Shown: positions 1-11,089, counted from the stretch's first letter. The stretch: DNA of 64,000 nt from Topomyia yanbarensis (GCF_030247195.1 NC_080671.1:67269412-67333411); one strand, 5' to 3'. The notes: a model not told the origin generated them from the sequence alone. Translations and numbers: made by a program.

Positions 1-540
1 GAATCAGCATGAAACAGTTTTCAAAAGTCTATAGATTATTTTCTTGCATAATAAGTCAATGAAGTCAAAGATTGAGATCTTCTAAAATGGGATCAATGCT
101 CGAAAAAAATTTCAGCGTTCACGATCACCTAATTTAGTAATACTTGTGTTTGAAGGTTTGACAACTTCTAGAAGCATACTCTGATATAATAATTTTAGTG
201 ATTAATTCTCATAGAGGTAATTATGGAAAATTAACTCTTCAAAAATAGGAAGAGACGTGGTGCGTTCAGTAAAGTTGTTGGTAATGTCATTTTAAACAAT
301 TTTGTTCAAAATATGAAGGCGGCATATCCAGATATAAATGAACATGTTATATTTCTCCTTAGTGAAGAAAAATTTGGTAAAACTATTTTTTCTGAACTAC
401 GGAGAAAATTATTTAAAACAATCATTGCGAGTTGAGAACAGAAAATCTATAACTAAATTAGTTATGGAATTTGCGTTTCGACTTCATCTCATCAGAATCT
501 GACACTAAGACTAGTTTACAAGAAACATGAAGCTTCAAGA
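1..540. other. AT-rich DNA, no gene seen
   Basis: No open frame of useful length with coding character, no clear repeat structure and no RNA gene were seen on either strand. Confidence 0.5.
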
Positions 541-544
541 AGAA

Positions 545-762
545 GTATTTTTTAGACTAATTTTGGGTCGCTGAACACGAAAACGATCTTCATTTTTTTG
601 TTTAAAGAAGTGATTTTGTGATTTTCTCAAAAACTCGTCTTTGAGCACTTTTTGTAGTTTTTAGTCAATATTTCGTGTCAAAATCATTCAATAAATTTAG
701 TCGATATGCAAGTTGAATTATGCCGAGATGCCCTTTCCAAAAACATATAATATGTGTCGATC
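545..762 (-). repeat. Dispersed ~215-bp repeat, inverted copy
   Basis: Read on the - strand, this stretch matches the + strand at 2525-2740 in the same order of landmarks: a GGAAAGGGCA-like block, a block close to AAAAAGTGCTCAAA, and a CAGCGACCCAAAATT block. A third copy lies at 1876-2075. No coding capacity is evident, so it is probably a non-autonomous element or the debris of one. Confidence 0.6.
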
Positions 763-1011
763 ATATGTAAAAATTTTAGTGCTGCAAGCGACCAAAGTTT
801 AAAAAAGTGCATTTTTGATCATTTTTAAAAGTAACTCATTTTTAAATGATTTTTTTTGCCGAAAAGCAATTTTTTTGGACCTTTTAGAATCTAAGATGAC
901 AGATAATATGTTTACGTTAATTTTAAGCCTAATATCACTAGTACCGGATGGAAAATGTTGATGCTATGGCACATTGAGCGAAATGGAAATTTTATGATTT
1001 TAGTGGACCCT

Positions 1012-1205
1012 GCCCTGGAGCGGCGGTTTAGAGGGTGTAGCACTGGTCTCATAAGCCTGTAGTCAAATATTCGAGTCCCTATCGGGAAGGAGTCTCAATG
1101 GGATCGTAGCACTACCCACGTAATATTCTGTGAACTGAGAATCTGCTGTGAAGCCTGGTGAAGCAGAAGGCGAAAATTCCTTTAATTCGTAAAATATGTA
1201 CTCAC
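1012..1205 (+). repeat. Degenerate tRNA-derived SINE-like sequence
   Basis: A promoter B-box-like block (ATTCGAGTCCC, near 1068) follows an A-box-like region. It is followed by GGATCGTAGCACTA and further text that partly recurs at 50720-50830. This fits a decayed SINE with a tRNA-related head. No clean A tail or target duplication was found, so the edges are approximate. Confidence 0.45.
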
Positions 1206-1634
1206 CACAGACAAAACAAAACTTTTCCAACGATATTTCCACATTTTAAAAAGAGCACTTAGTTGTACAATGAAATATCCAAAACCATTCCAATGCCACA
1301 GGATGGATGGATGCAAACTCGAGAAGACAGTACCCAACACAAACAATAACTATCAAGTATAGAAGATTATTTCAGCCGAAAGTATGATTGTGCGAAAAAT
1401 AAAAAGTTACAATTTTCACTCAGTGTTTCATACCATCTACATTTTTCATCCGACTTTTGTGACCATTAGATTAAAATTTATGCAAAAAGATTATTTATCT
1501 CATTAGATTCTAAAAGAATTTTCTTCTGTCCTTGATTTTTTATAAAAAAATTACTAGAAATATGCATTTTTTAAAAAAGGTCGAACATTAGACTTTTTTT
1601 TACTCTGGTCGATTGTAATCATAATAAATGTACA

Positions 1635-1875
1635 TTTCTCGACAAACATAAGATTACGGCTTAAAAGTCAACTGTCAAAATTCTCTTCGAAAGGAAATTC
1701 CGGACAAACCGTTACTGGCTAAACGCAGTTCATAGCAGTTAATGCAAGAGAAAACCTTTTTCTTTTGTTTACTATAAACATCTGTAATTGGCGGGTAACA
1801 GTTTGACTGAAAGTTCCTTTCAAAGAAAATTTTGACAGTTTGATTTTAAGCCGTAATCATATGTTTGTCGAGATT
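1635..1875. mobile_element. Foldback MITE, ~240 bp
   Basis: The arms at about 1635-1715 and 1795-1875 are imperfect inverted repeats. Left-arm blocks such as CTCGACAAACATA and GATTACGGCTTAAAA reappear as reverse complements in the right arm, separated by a spacer of about 80 bp. There is no coding sequence. The shape is that of a miniature inverted-repeat element; superfamily unknown. Confidence 0.65.
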
Positions 1876-2075
1876 TGATCTACGCATATTATACATTTTC
1901 GGAAAGGGCACATCAATACCTTTCGAACTGTTTCGATCGAATCCTATTTGAACAAGATATTGACAATTAACTAAAATAGTGCCCAAAATCTTGAAAATGC
2001 TTCTTTGGAAGAAAAAAAATGGACTTGGTTTTCGTATTCAGCGATACAAAATAAACTGAGGAAACACCTTTCTTG
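1876..2075 (+). repeat. Dispersed ~215-bp repeat, second copy
   Basis: Homologous to 2525-2740 and, inverted, to 545-762. It starts where the foldback MITE ends and carries the GGGCACATCAATACCTTTC block and a diverged CAGCGATACAAAATAAAC block. Confidence 0.55.
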
Positions 2076-2224
2076 TTAGCTTATCGCGATTACCTTAAAA
2101 TTGTTAAAATCTGTCACATTAGATTCTGAAAATATGAAAAATTATTTTGCTGTAATAAAAAATAGAGCAAAAACAAAAAAGCGGAAGCAAAAGAAAAACG
2201 TGTTTTTATACTCGAACTTCTTTG

Positions 2225-2310
2225 AAAGAGAAATAGAGTACTATTTTCGTATTCAGCTACCCAAAATTAAACTAGAAAACACTTTTTCCCGTAACTTCAT
2301 TTTTCTTGTT
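2225..2310 (+). repeat. Partial copy of the ~215-bp repeat
   Basis: Only the right-hand part is present: TTTTCGTATTCAGC followed by a diverged CAAAATTAAACTAGAAAACAC. An open frame of 71 codons crosses it but shows no protein similarity that I recognise, and I treat it as chance. Confidence 0.45.
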
Positions 2311-2524
2311 AACTAGTGTAATCTTATTTGACCAAAAGAGATATGTGAAAAACAGAGTAATTTTCACTCCGTGCTTAATAACATCACCAGTTTTTGTCAG
2401 ATTTTCGTGATCCTAGGCTTAAGATTTTTTTACTGATTTAACTTTTTATATAAAATCAACTAAAAATTAGTAATTTTACCATACACTACTTTTTTGACTT
2501 TGGTTGCTCTTAACTCTAAATTGT

Positions 2525-2740
2525 TGATATTTGATCCTAACATGTTATACATTTTTGGAATGGGCACATCAATACCTTTCAAATGGATTTGTTCCTGAGA
2601 TATTGATCAAAAACTGCAAAAAGTGCTCAAAAACACCTTTTTCGAAACATCACAAAAACGATTCTTTGAAAAAGAAAATGGATATGATTATCATGCTCAG
2701 CGACCCAAAATTGACTTAGAAAACACCTTTTTTCTTCACT
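2525..2740 (+). repeat. Dispersed ~215-bp repeat, third copy
   Basis: The most complete + strand copy, with GGGCACATCAATACCTTTC, an AAAAAGTGCTCAAAAACACC block and CAGCGACCCAAAATTGACTT in order. Compare 545-762 (inverted) and 1876-2075. Confidence 0.6.
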
Positions 2741-2744
2741 TCAT

Positions 2745-3360
2745 GCAATTAACCCAAAATTTGTAAGCTAGTGTAATTTAGTTACAGGACTAAGCTAGCC
2801 CCAAATTGATGCTAGCTCCAAAAAACGGAAACACTCTTGTGTGTCTGGGCAAACCCCTTGTCCGATTAATATTTCGGAATTTTTTTAACGCTAGTTTTTT
2901 CAAATATATATTTTTTGTAAGCTTCGGAGACTCATACCATGAATGCAATGTGAATTTATTGTTTATTAACCGCAGAAGAGATTTATCAAATACAGTAATA
3001 TTAGAATAAATTGCTGTAATGGTTTTCTACTAGTATATTTCGATACTCTGAATAGTCGACAAGACAAGTCAGAAATTCGTCGAAAATTTTCAACTTGTTA
3101 AGAAATTTTAAATTAGTTTCAATTTTAAAGTTGTTTCAATCTCAAAATTATTTCTAACTAAATTTACGTAATGTGTTCATTTGAAATTAGAAATTTCAGA
3201 CCCACTAGGAAATTTTATTCCGGGTCCGTCCCACTTGAAACAAAAATATAATATTTAATTAGCTTAATCTGCATTATCACAATATTGTCTTTTGGATAAC
3301 TTATTTTATTATGCGGATGTGTGCGTGAAGGGATAAAAACAGCGCCCTCTCCCGTCATGT
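2745..3360. other. No gene seen
   Basis: AT-rich sequence with one unremarkable 67-codon open frame (2806-3009). Nothing recognisable until the RTE remnant starts near 3365. Confidence 0.5.
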
Positions 3361-3364
3361 GCAA

Positions 3365-4788
3365 TGACCGTGAAGGTAACTTGCTGACAGATAAAACTAT
3401 GGTAGCAGCCAGGTGGAGAGAGCACTTCGAGACATTGTTGAATGGAGAGAATGTTAGCGCGTGAACGAACAGAATAAGGATAAGTGACGATGGACAAGCT
3501 GTGGAGCCTCCGACGCTAGAAGAGGTGAAAAAGGCCATTAAAGAGCTGAAAAACTGAACTTTTCAAACACGGTAGTGAGCAGCTGAACGAAATACTTCAC
3601 CGTACTCTTTTGAAGGTATGGGAAGAAGAAGAACTACCTGCTGACTGGCTAGAGGGCCTCATTTGTCCCTTATATAAAAAGGGACACAGACTGGAGTGTG
3701 CCAATTATCGAGGAACATCTCTCCTCAATTCGGCGTACAAAATTATGTCACTATGCTGTTCAACGGATTGAGGTCGTTGGAGGAGTCTTTCGTCGGCGAA
3801 TACCAAGGTGGTTTTTGTGAAGGCCGATCAACAAGGGATCAAATGTTTACCCTGCGACAGATCCTAGATAAATTCCGGGAATACAACTTGCAGACACACC
3901 ATCTGTTTATTGATTTCAAAGTGGTGTACGATTCAGTGAAAACAGTGTTATGGCAGATAATGGTAGAACATGGTTTTCCGACGAAACTGATTAGGCTGAT
4001 TCGTGCAACGCAGGATGGATCGATATCAAGTGTTAGGGTTGCGGATGAGATTTCGACGTGCTTCGTAACCTTGGATGGAGACAGCAAAAATTGGTCTCAC
4101 AATCAACACCAGCAAGACGAAGTACATGATAGCTGGAGTAATACGTGGGTCCAATAGTGATGGTGGTGGTGAACTGGTGTTAGGTGGTGATAAATTTGAA
4201 GCAGTGGAAGAATTTGTGTACCTTGGAACTCTAGTGACGTGCGATAATGATGTTACCCGCGAGGTGAAAAGTCGTTTTGCAGCTGCAAATAGGGCTTTTT
4301 ACGGACTTCGTAGCCAGCTGAAGTCCCGTAGTTTGCAGAGGAAGACAAAATTCGCGTTGTACATGACATTGATAGTTCCGGTTGCCTTGTACGGCCATGA
4401 AACGTGGACGTTAAAGGAAGTTGATCGTAGAGCGTTCGGTGTCTTCGAACGTAAGGTGCAGCGAACAATACTAGGCGGTAAAGAAGAAAATAGCATCCGG
4501 CGGCGTCGCATGAATCACGAGTTATACCAAGTATATAAAGGAGTGGATATTGTCAAGCTAATAAAAAACGGTAGGCTGGTCATGTGGCACGAATTCCGGA
4601 AGAACGACAGACGAAGATAATATTCAGTAGAGAACCGGGAAGAAGCCGACGACTCCATGGCAGGCCACGTACACGATGACTGTTTGCAGTGAAAGAGGAC
4701 CTAAAAGCACTCAATGTCCAGTGGAGAAGAATTCTTCACTCGGCGTAGATTCAACAAAGCGAATTGTTGCCCATCAAGTAAGTAAGCG
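3365..4788 (+). mobile_element. RTE-clade non-LTR retrotransposon remnant, reverse transcriptase region
   Basis: Translated pieces in shifting frames match the usual order of an RTE-type reverse transcriptase: a WREHFETLLNGE block near 3410, LPADWLEGLICPLYKKG near 3640, CANYRGTSLLN near 3700, then HLFIDFKVVYDSVK around 3900 and CFVTLDG near 4060. A second open stretch, 4075-4620, carries the post-RT region (FVYLGTLVTCDND, ALYGHETWTLKEVDRRAF). Residual GRPRTRW text follows near 4650. The tail at 4776-4788 is an AAGTAAGTAAG tetramer run, as in RTE elements. The element is 5'-truncated (no endonuclease) and has several stops and frameshifts. The block that should hold the catalytic YADD is deleted near 4080, so it cannot be active. 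Confidence 0.85.
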
Positions 4789-4789
4789 T

Positions 4790-5640
4790 GAAGGAAATGA
4801 ATAACCCACAACCGAACCCCCTACCTAGCTTGGTATGCTTATTGGGTGAAGGTGATTGTGATGAGAGAGGAATGGATCTTAAGAGGGTGAATGAAGTGGT
4901 CGTTTGAGGGGGATCTGTTGTGGGGCTTGATGGGGAAAACGTGCAATGAGGGAGCAGGGAGGGTCAACCCCTCACCACATACCATTAGCTACGCTCCTTT
5001 AAAATACAGAAAGCCTATCCATCTAGCTTATGTTAAGAGTGACTGCCTAACCTTTCTATGTGAGAAAGATGAGTCCAAAAAAGACAATTTTCATAAATAT
5101 CTATGCTATAAAGATGCAATAAAGATATAATGTAAACATTAATCACGTAAATACCCTTTCCCTGTATACTAGGCGTAATATTTCGATTGTTGTAATGATT
5201 TATAAAAAAATAATTCCAACCAGTATAACAAAAATATTTTTAAAAAATCTTACTGCCTTTCTGTTAAAATTTTGGAACGGAATGTCTATATGTAAAGTTG
5301 TGTCATACCTCGATTTAAAGATATAAAGGCATTTTTCTTTTTTAAAATTTTCTTCTAAAAATGGTAAATAAGAAATTAAAGTATTGGCTTAGCGTTTCAG
5401 TTCGTTCAAACACAAATATTACGGAAGAATTCAAAATATACTCAAATCATTATTCACGAGATGAACAACTAACCATACTTTCGAAAAGGTAGAATAATCT
5501 CTTTATTCAAAAGAATTGCTTGTTCAGATTCGTTTCAATGTAAACATTTTCGTATCATCAACTAGTGCGAGTTGCAATAGTAAAAATACACGTCCCTACA
5601 GACGAATACAATGCCTTCATTCTCCAGTGATATTATTTTG
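4790..5640. other. No gene seen; short G-rich stretch then AT-rich DNA
   Basis: The first 200 bases are unusually G-rich for this neighbourhood and may be repeat debris. The rest is AT-rich upstream DNA of the secreted-protein gene. An open frame from 5516 overlaps the gene's first exon in another frame and is a shadow. Confidence 0.45.
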
Positions 5641-5646
5641 CACCGA

Positions 5647-5680
5647 TATAAGAGACTCACCCAGGTTGTGTTTTATCAGT
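5647..5680 (+). promoter_or_regulatory. Core promoter: TATA box and initiator
   Basis: TATAAGA lies at 5647-5653 and an arthropod-type initiator TCAGT at 5676-5680. The predicted start A at 5678 is 31 bp downstream of the TATA box, which is the expected spacing. The implied 5' leader is 37 nt, ending at the ATG at 5715. Confidence 0.65.
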
Positions 5681-5714
5681 TTGGTTCAATCAGTAGACAC
5701 CTTTCTTCCAAAAC

Positions 5715-6641
5715 ATGATGAATCGTTCAACAGTGCTCGCCTTCGTCCTACTATCCTTCGCCTATGGGATCCAATGTGCAACGCTTACTCAATCGATTTC
5801 GGCAGCTATCAACACCTCCATGACGAAGATCAACGCAACACTCGTAACCATGAGCACTACATTCGCGAACGGCGAAAAATCAGCCCTAGCTAGTTTAATC
5901 ACATTGGTAACGACCGTCAACCAGACACTCGTACCTTTGTTGACCAAGTATAACTCTTATGGGGTCGACACATCCAAAGTAGCTACCATCATCACTGGAT
6001 TATCCGAACAACTAGCAAATGCTAAAGAAATTTTAGGAACTTTCGATGCTAAAAATGTTGATAAGGCTTTTGCATACGCTGTTGGATTAGTTCAAAATAT
6101 AAACGCAACGTTGAACACTGCAGCCAATCAAATGACCGCAAGCGCTGTGTACGGTGGCAAGTACAATGCCACTTGTCTGAACAAATATGGAGCGATGCTG
6201 TACGCATCGCCTGTTTCGGCAGACAGAATTAATACTTGCATTCAGAATGAAGTTACCCCAATCACGAATTTGGCGACGAACATAACAACGCTGTTCAGTA
6301 TTGCGCAACCGGTCGCAATTCAGATGTTCAACATGATCAACGTTTGCTCTACGTCGCCCAACTCTGCTTGCATCCAGGAGGTATGTAGCTGTTAGTTGAA
6401 TGAATAGGTATTCCATTACTAACTCCATCAATTATTTGTTTTTCTTCAGTTTTTCCAAAAAATAGGCTTATTTAGTTGGGTAGCAAACTTCCCCCTCAGT
6501 TTCATCGGCTACGTCAATCCATTATCGCAAAGCATCACATACAGATTGAATCGATGTGCCTCACTGACGACTGTCGATATCGGTGTGCTAGTGGAAACCT
6601 ATACGAATAACTTTAGCAAATGTCTCTCAACGGGATCGTAA
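5715..6641 (+). CDS. Secreted, N-glycosylated small protein, two exons, family not recognised
   Basis: Exon 1 is 5715-6380. A 69-nt intron follows (donor GTATGT at 6381, acceptor TTTCTTCAG ending 6449), then exon 2, 6450-6641, ending in TAA. The junction is phase 0 and the predicted product is 285 residues. Residues 1-21 form a typical signal peptide (hydrophobic VLAFVLLSFAYG, then QC). The mature part is rich in Ala, Thr, Asn and Ser, has about six Asn-X-Ser/Thr sites (for example N33, N40, N69), and has six cysteines, enough for three disulphides. It has no transmembrane helix after the signal, so it is probably exported. Two adjacent ATGs (5715, 5718) could both serve as start; I chose the first. 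The stop overlaps a GTAAGT at 6638, so a further exon is possible, but AATAAA only 13 nt after the stop favours termination here. I do not recognise the family. The core promoter and polyadenylation signal support a real gene. Confidence 0.8.
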
Positions 6642-6653
6642 GTTTCTAATGTT

Positions 6654-6659
6654 AATAAA
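6654..6659 (+). promoter_or_regulatory. Polyadenylation signal AATAAA
   Basis: A canonical hexamer begins 13 nt after the stop codon of the secreted-protein gene, implying a very short 3' UTR. Confidence 0.55.
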
Positions 6660-8020
6660 CTGGTAGCTATACCGAGCATGTTACTGTAATTTACATGTTT
6701 TGTAATTTATTTTATTGGGATTTAATATAAAGTGCTCAAGGAAGCAACAGAGAATGATTTCTATAGGTTCCATATACAGTATATAAACTGTCAGCTACAT
6801 GAGCATTCTTGTGGTAATTTTGACTTGGAGGCATCAAATGTTATTGAAAAAAATGTAACCTTCGAAAGACCTTAGATTGCACAGGAAAAAACAACGAATT
6901 ATTGAATACTTGTGTTGATCCTTACTTCCATCAGGTGTGTCTGCTACAATTTTGAGCCAAACCGGACCACTTTGACGTTATTAGGAGAGGCTATTAAATT
7001 TTATCGAGATAATATCTGAGTCAGTTATGTATGTGGTAACAGCGTGTGGTGGTGAAGTCGACTCCCACAAATTTTAATTTTGCCAGATCGATCTGTTTCA
7101 TGCAAAAAGTTCGATATTGTCAAATATCGATCCTTTAAGATTGGATGAAAAAATATGCCAAAATTTTGTTCGGTAAATGAAAATAAAATCGTGCAACCAT
7201 AACGAAATATTCGTGTTATATACACATTTGGTAAAATAACGAAACATTTCATTTCAATCACAAAAATTGGTTAGTTTTCTACGATGAATTTCGTGCAATG
7301 TACACTAAATATTTAAAATCACGAAAATTTTCGTTTCAATCATGAAAAAAAATTTCGTGTATTTGTAAATATGTAAGATAGGATATCGGTCTTCTGTGAA
7401 ATATGTGCCGATTAAGCTGCGCATCGGCGATGACAGCTAACAAAAAGGCTGAAAGCACCAATTAAATCATTTTATTTTAAATATGTTGGATTTGAATGCT
7501 TCGTGTTCCACTCGTCAGTAACTGACACCAACTTGCTATCGGTTAGACGATATATCCAAACTAACACCAAATTGGCGTCAGTGTGTAAATCCAAACAGTT
7601 CACACAACATGTGTGAATTTTTATATTCTCAGTCGCATCGCTTGTTTGAGGCGAATCCTGACTAACAACCCACCCACTACCCAATCCGTTGTACTTATGG
7701 GAGTGTCACTGAGTCGGGGCCTTCCGTTAAATAAGTACCACATCAATACTCCAAGTAACGGTAAAGATGGTCGTGGCCCGCAATGGTGGTTTTGTTTGCA
7801 TTTTGACCTGCGAAAATTGCGATCAAACGCGTTGGGGTAAAAAGTAAGTGTAACGTTGTGGGGTTAAGAATCCAATGTATGGAGAAGAGGATACAAAAAT
7901 GAAAAATGTATTGTGCCTTGCAGGATATGCGATTATATGAAAGCTAAATTCAGATAGGCGCGTGACAGCCACCTATATAAATTCATAGGAAGAAGACCCC
8001 TACATTTGTAATAGAGACTG
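6660..8020. other. No gene seen
   Basis: AT-rich intergenic DNA. Around 7050-7370 the short word ACGAAA/TTTCGT recurs many times in both orientations, suggesting degenerate repeat material. No coding region or RNA gene was found. Confidence 0.45.
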
Positions 8021-8023
8021 CTT

Positions 8024-8145
8024 ATCACTCCTATAGTTTGCTTATGTTCGACTGTCTTATTGTCTGGTGGCTCCAGTGAAATCGGCCGGTGGAGCAACTG
8101 CGGCTATATTTGATGCGCCTTTCAGACGCGCGCAATGTGAGATTT
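8024..8145 (+). repeat. Dispersed repeat shared with 32163-32275
   Basis: Both places carry AGTTTGCTTATG, GGTGGCTCCAGTGAAA-type text, CTGCGGCTATATTT and ATGCGCCTTTC followed by GACGCGCGCAA, in the same order and orientation. The copy at 32 kb follows directly on a Jockey-type reverse transcriptase remnant, so this may be a downstream piece of the same retroelement family. Confidence 0.6.
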
Positions 8146-8785
8146 TATTATAAGTGTGACAATAACACTTCATATAAGAAAAGGACAATGCACACTGGGC
8201 CAGTAAAAGAAAGTAGGAAAACGAAACCTCTAGCGGTTTGGGTAGCTAATTTTCTGAAACGCTGACTTCAGCACAGTATATTGGTTTTACCTGCGTCTTT
8301 TTTGTGAACGTAAATTAGTTTGAATTCTCTTATTTTGGGTTTTAGAGGCTGGAGCCTTAGGTACAGTTTTAGAACGTTTAAAACTATGACAAATTGTCGA
8401 AGACACTTAAGCTCTATATCTATTAGTAATAAAGTTATAGCGATTTTTATTAAATTTCACTGAAATTCACGTTTTTTGCTATTCTTCATAGGATAAAGTG
8501 CCTATTTTCACCATACTAAGGAGCGTGCCTAACTAATTCATCAATTACTCGGCCTGCACTCAATGGAATGCGTACAAATTGGCATCAACAGTTTTGCTTC
8601 ATTGTTATGAACGAAGATAACAACACAAATGCGCTGAAAACAGTGAAATTCTCGTGTTTGAGCGCAACGATAACTCGAATCGAGTGCCTCTATTGTTGCG
8701 CTATCCTTTGACTCAATGCGTTGAACAAAGATGGCAGGCGCTGCTCTAACCAGCGGCTTCAAATGGGTAGGGTAATAATAGAAAC

Positions 8786-9390
8786 ATGGCGAAAAAAGGT
8801 TCATCACCCTACAATTTTGAAGACCCTTACACAATAAAATCATTATACAATACATATGTCAGGCCAATTTTGGAATATTGCAGCATAGTATGGAACCCAT
8901 ACACTGTCCTGTACGAAGAACGCATTGAATCAGTCCAAAAACAATTTATTTTGTACGCGCTTCGTAAACTAAACTGGACGACATTTCCCCTTCCATCGTA
9001 TAAAGCACGTTGCATGCTCATTAATATACAAACACTCAAAGAACGCCGCGAATTTGCCATGCTTTACTTTATCAACGACATTATTTCTCAACGTGTACAA
9101 TCCGCATCATTACTTTCGCAAATAAAATTTTATGTACCTAGCCGACAACTAACAACTCGTAATTTATTCCAAGAACAATCTTTTAGGACAAACTATGCTA
9201 AAAATAGCCCCATCAATAGAATGATGCGTCATTATAATGAAAATTGTGTAATAATTGACCTTTCCATGTCTAGAAAACAAATCAAATCTGAACTAAACCG
9301 TAGAAATAATGTATAGTATATAAGTAAATATTGTAAAACCATTCTATGTAGTCTACATATGCTTGACGAAAATTAAAAAAAAAAAATATA
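8786..9390 (+). mobile_element. 5'-truncated non-LTR retrotransposon, C-terminal end of ORF2
   Basis: A 176-codon open frame (8786-9316) corresponds to the region after the reverse transcriptase catalytic core of a Jockey-like ORF2. The block SLYNTYVRPILEYCSIVWNP is the typical thumb-region signature, followed by RIESVQKQFILYALR. No endonuclease, catalytic RT motifs or RNase H are present. The frame ends at 9316, and an A-rich tail followed by a TA run lies at 9375-9400, consistent with the 3' end of a 5'-truncated insertion. The start codon is only the first ATG in the truncated frame, not a true start. Clade assignment is uncertain. Confidence 0.8.
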
Positions 9391-9515
9391 TATATATATG
9401 TTAAATTTATCACTTCCAACATTATGCGTCTATCAGAACTGATAATTCGCGTATATGATAGAAGGCTTTCCGAATTGTCGACACGTTTTAAGTAAAATTT
9501 GCAAAAATATTGTAA

Positions 9516-9833
9516 AAGGGCCCTTATTATTTGCTCGAATCAAAACTCGTCGAAATGTTAATTGACGATAGGTTCATCCGGAGTGTTCATTTGTGTTTAC
9601 ATTTTTCTTGTGTTGCCAATTTTATTTTGTTTCCAGCACCTAATGTGGCTACGCCACATCGCTTTTGCGCGTGCTGTTCGACGTCGCTACCGCTCAGTCT
9701 GAGTAACTGGCTAACGAGTGGATCACAGGTTCGCTTGCTTCCGACGACGGGTCGGTGATCACCTCGCCCGGCGGATCCTCAGCGGCTATGCGCCGCTTCG
9801 GTTCCTAGGCCTCGGTTATGCGGCTAAGCCGCA
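9516..9833 (+). repeat. GC-rich ~330-bp repeat, copy 1
   Basis: Direct repeat of 10096-10434. Shared text includes AAAGGGCCC, GACGATAGGTTCATCCGGAG, ATGTGGCTACGCCACATCGC, GGATCACAGGTT and GCGCCGCTTCGGTTCCTAGG. It contains short perfect hairpins, such as GTGGCTACGCCAC and GCGGCTAAGCCGC. It is much richer in GC than its surroundings. No protein similarity was seen. Confidence 0.75.
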
Positions 9834-9884
9834 TCGAAATGATATCCCTTGAACAGAGGTTCTTGAAGGGTATCGGATGGTTAC

Positions 9885-10060
9885 CCAGTAAAGTTTAACC
9901 GGAGATGAGCTAGAATTCTGATTGGCTCTAATTAGTTTTCCGACAACAGTGATGCAACCGATGTTAACTAAAGTCGGTTTTGTCACTGGAGCCGGAATAC
10001 GAATTAGAACCAGCCAGCATTCCGGCTTAGCTGAACTGGGAAGTTTCTTAAAATTTAATG
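9885..10060. repeat. Imperfect inverted repeat between the two GC-rich repeats
   Basis: Text around 9895-9965 (GGCTCTAATTAG, TTCCGACAACAGTG, CAACCGATGTTAAC) reads back as a diverged reverse complement in 9966-10045 (TAAAGTCGGTTTTGTCACTG, GAATTAGAACCAGCC). This is a hairpin of about 75-bp arms, probably the core of the same element family. Confidence 0.5.
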
Positions 10061-10095
10061 TGGGAAAAAAATTCTGGCAACGCTCCAGCACCCCG

Positions 10096-10434
10096 TTAAA
10101 GGGCCCATATTATTGGCTCGAATCAAACCTCGTCGAAATGTCAATTGACGATAGGTTCATCCGGAGTGTTCATTTGTGTTTACATTTTGCTAGCGTTGCC
10201 AATTTTATTTTGTGTCCACCACCCAATGTGGCTACGCCACATCGCTTTTGCACGTGCTGTCCGACTTTACTACCGCTCAGTCGGACTTAAACTAGAGATA
10301 GCCCCTATGTTTCAGTCAGCCGGGCAAACGAGTGGATCACAGGTTTGTTTGCTTCCGCCGGCGGGTCAGCGGCCACCTCGCCCGGCGGATCCTAAGCGGC
10401 TTTGCGCCGCTTCGGTTCCTAGGCCTCGGTTATG
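10096..10434 (+). repeat. GC-rich ~330-bp repeat, copy 2
   Basis: Direct copy of 9516-9833, about 80-90% alike by eye, with a short extra segment around 10290-10325. The same hairpin-forming GC-rich blocks are kept. Confidence 0.75.
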
Positions 10435-10859
10435 GTCTTGTCAAATTTTGGTCTTGTCAAACTGCAAATGACGTGAAAACCCAAGATGGTACCAGATAAG
10501 GTATAGGCAACGTAAAGCGAGAGTTTTGGTTTTACGATTGGCAAGATCGACATTGCGTAAATACTGATTCACTTCCCAAAAAAGAGGTTAATAAAAATGA
10601 AATTAACTAAAACAATGTTTTGAATATAGAAACTAGTGCTTTCAGCCTCTCAAAGCGTTTGCCACCAAAAATATTATTGTACACACATGCATACACCTTC
10701 TGCAGATTATCTTGAATCTGTTTTGCGTTTGTCAAATCTGCTTATTCTTATCCGGACACGCTCTTTTTCCCTTTGGTGCAGACCCTCGGCAGTAACATTA
10801 CGTGCGGTGCAAAAAGTCAGAATCAACCAATCAGGAGCTGGACCATTCTGACGTAAAAT

Positions 10860-11089
10860 CAGAGATGCCAGGTACTTTTTTCAAATGTCTGCGATAATAA
10901 TTTTAAAAGTCTGGGAAGAACAAAAAATGTCAGGAAAGCTAGTGTAACCAAAAGCCTTTATACTCAAAAATCTGCAAATATCTGCAACCAAACTAAAAAA
11001 TCTGCAAATATCTGCGTCATCGAAAAAATCTGCAGCTTAAATTAAAAGTCTGCGAATTTGCAGACTTGTCTGCAAATCTGGCATCTCTG
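10860..11089. mobile_element. hAT-type MITE, 230 bp, with 8-bp target duplication
   Basis: The terminal inverted repeat CAGAGATGCCAG at the left end is matched by CTGGCATCTCTG at the right end. It is flanked on both sides by CGTAAAAT (10852-10859 and 11090-11097). An 8-bp duplication and CAG-type termini are the hAT hallmarks. The interior is rich in TCTGCAAAT words and has no coding capacity. Confidence 0.9.

Noticed and set aside
6087..6431. 114-codon gene on the - strand
   Set aside because: Antisense shadow of exon 1 of the secreted-protein gene, which has promoter and splice support.
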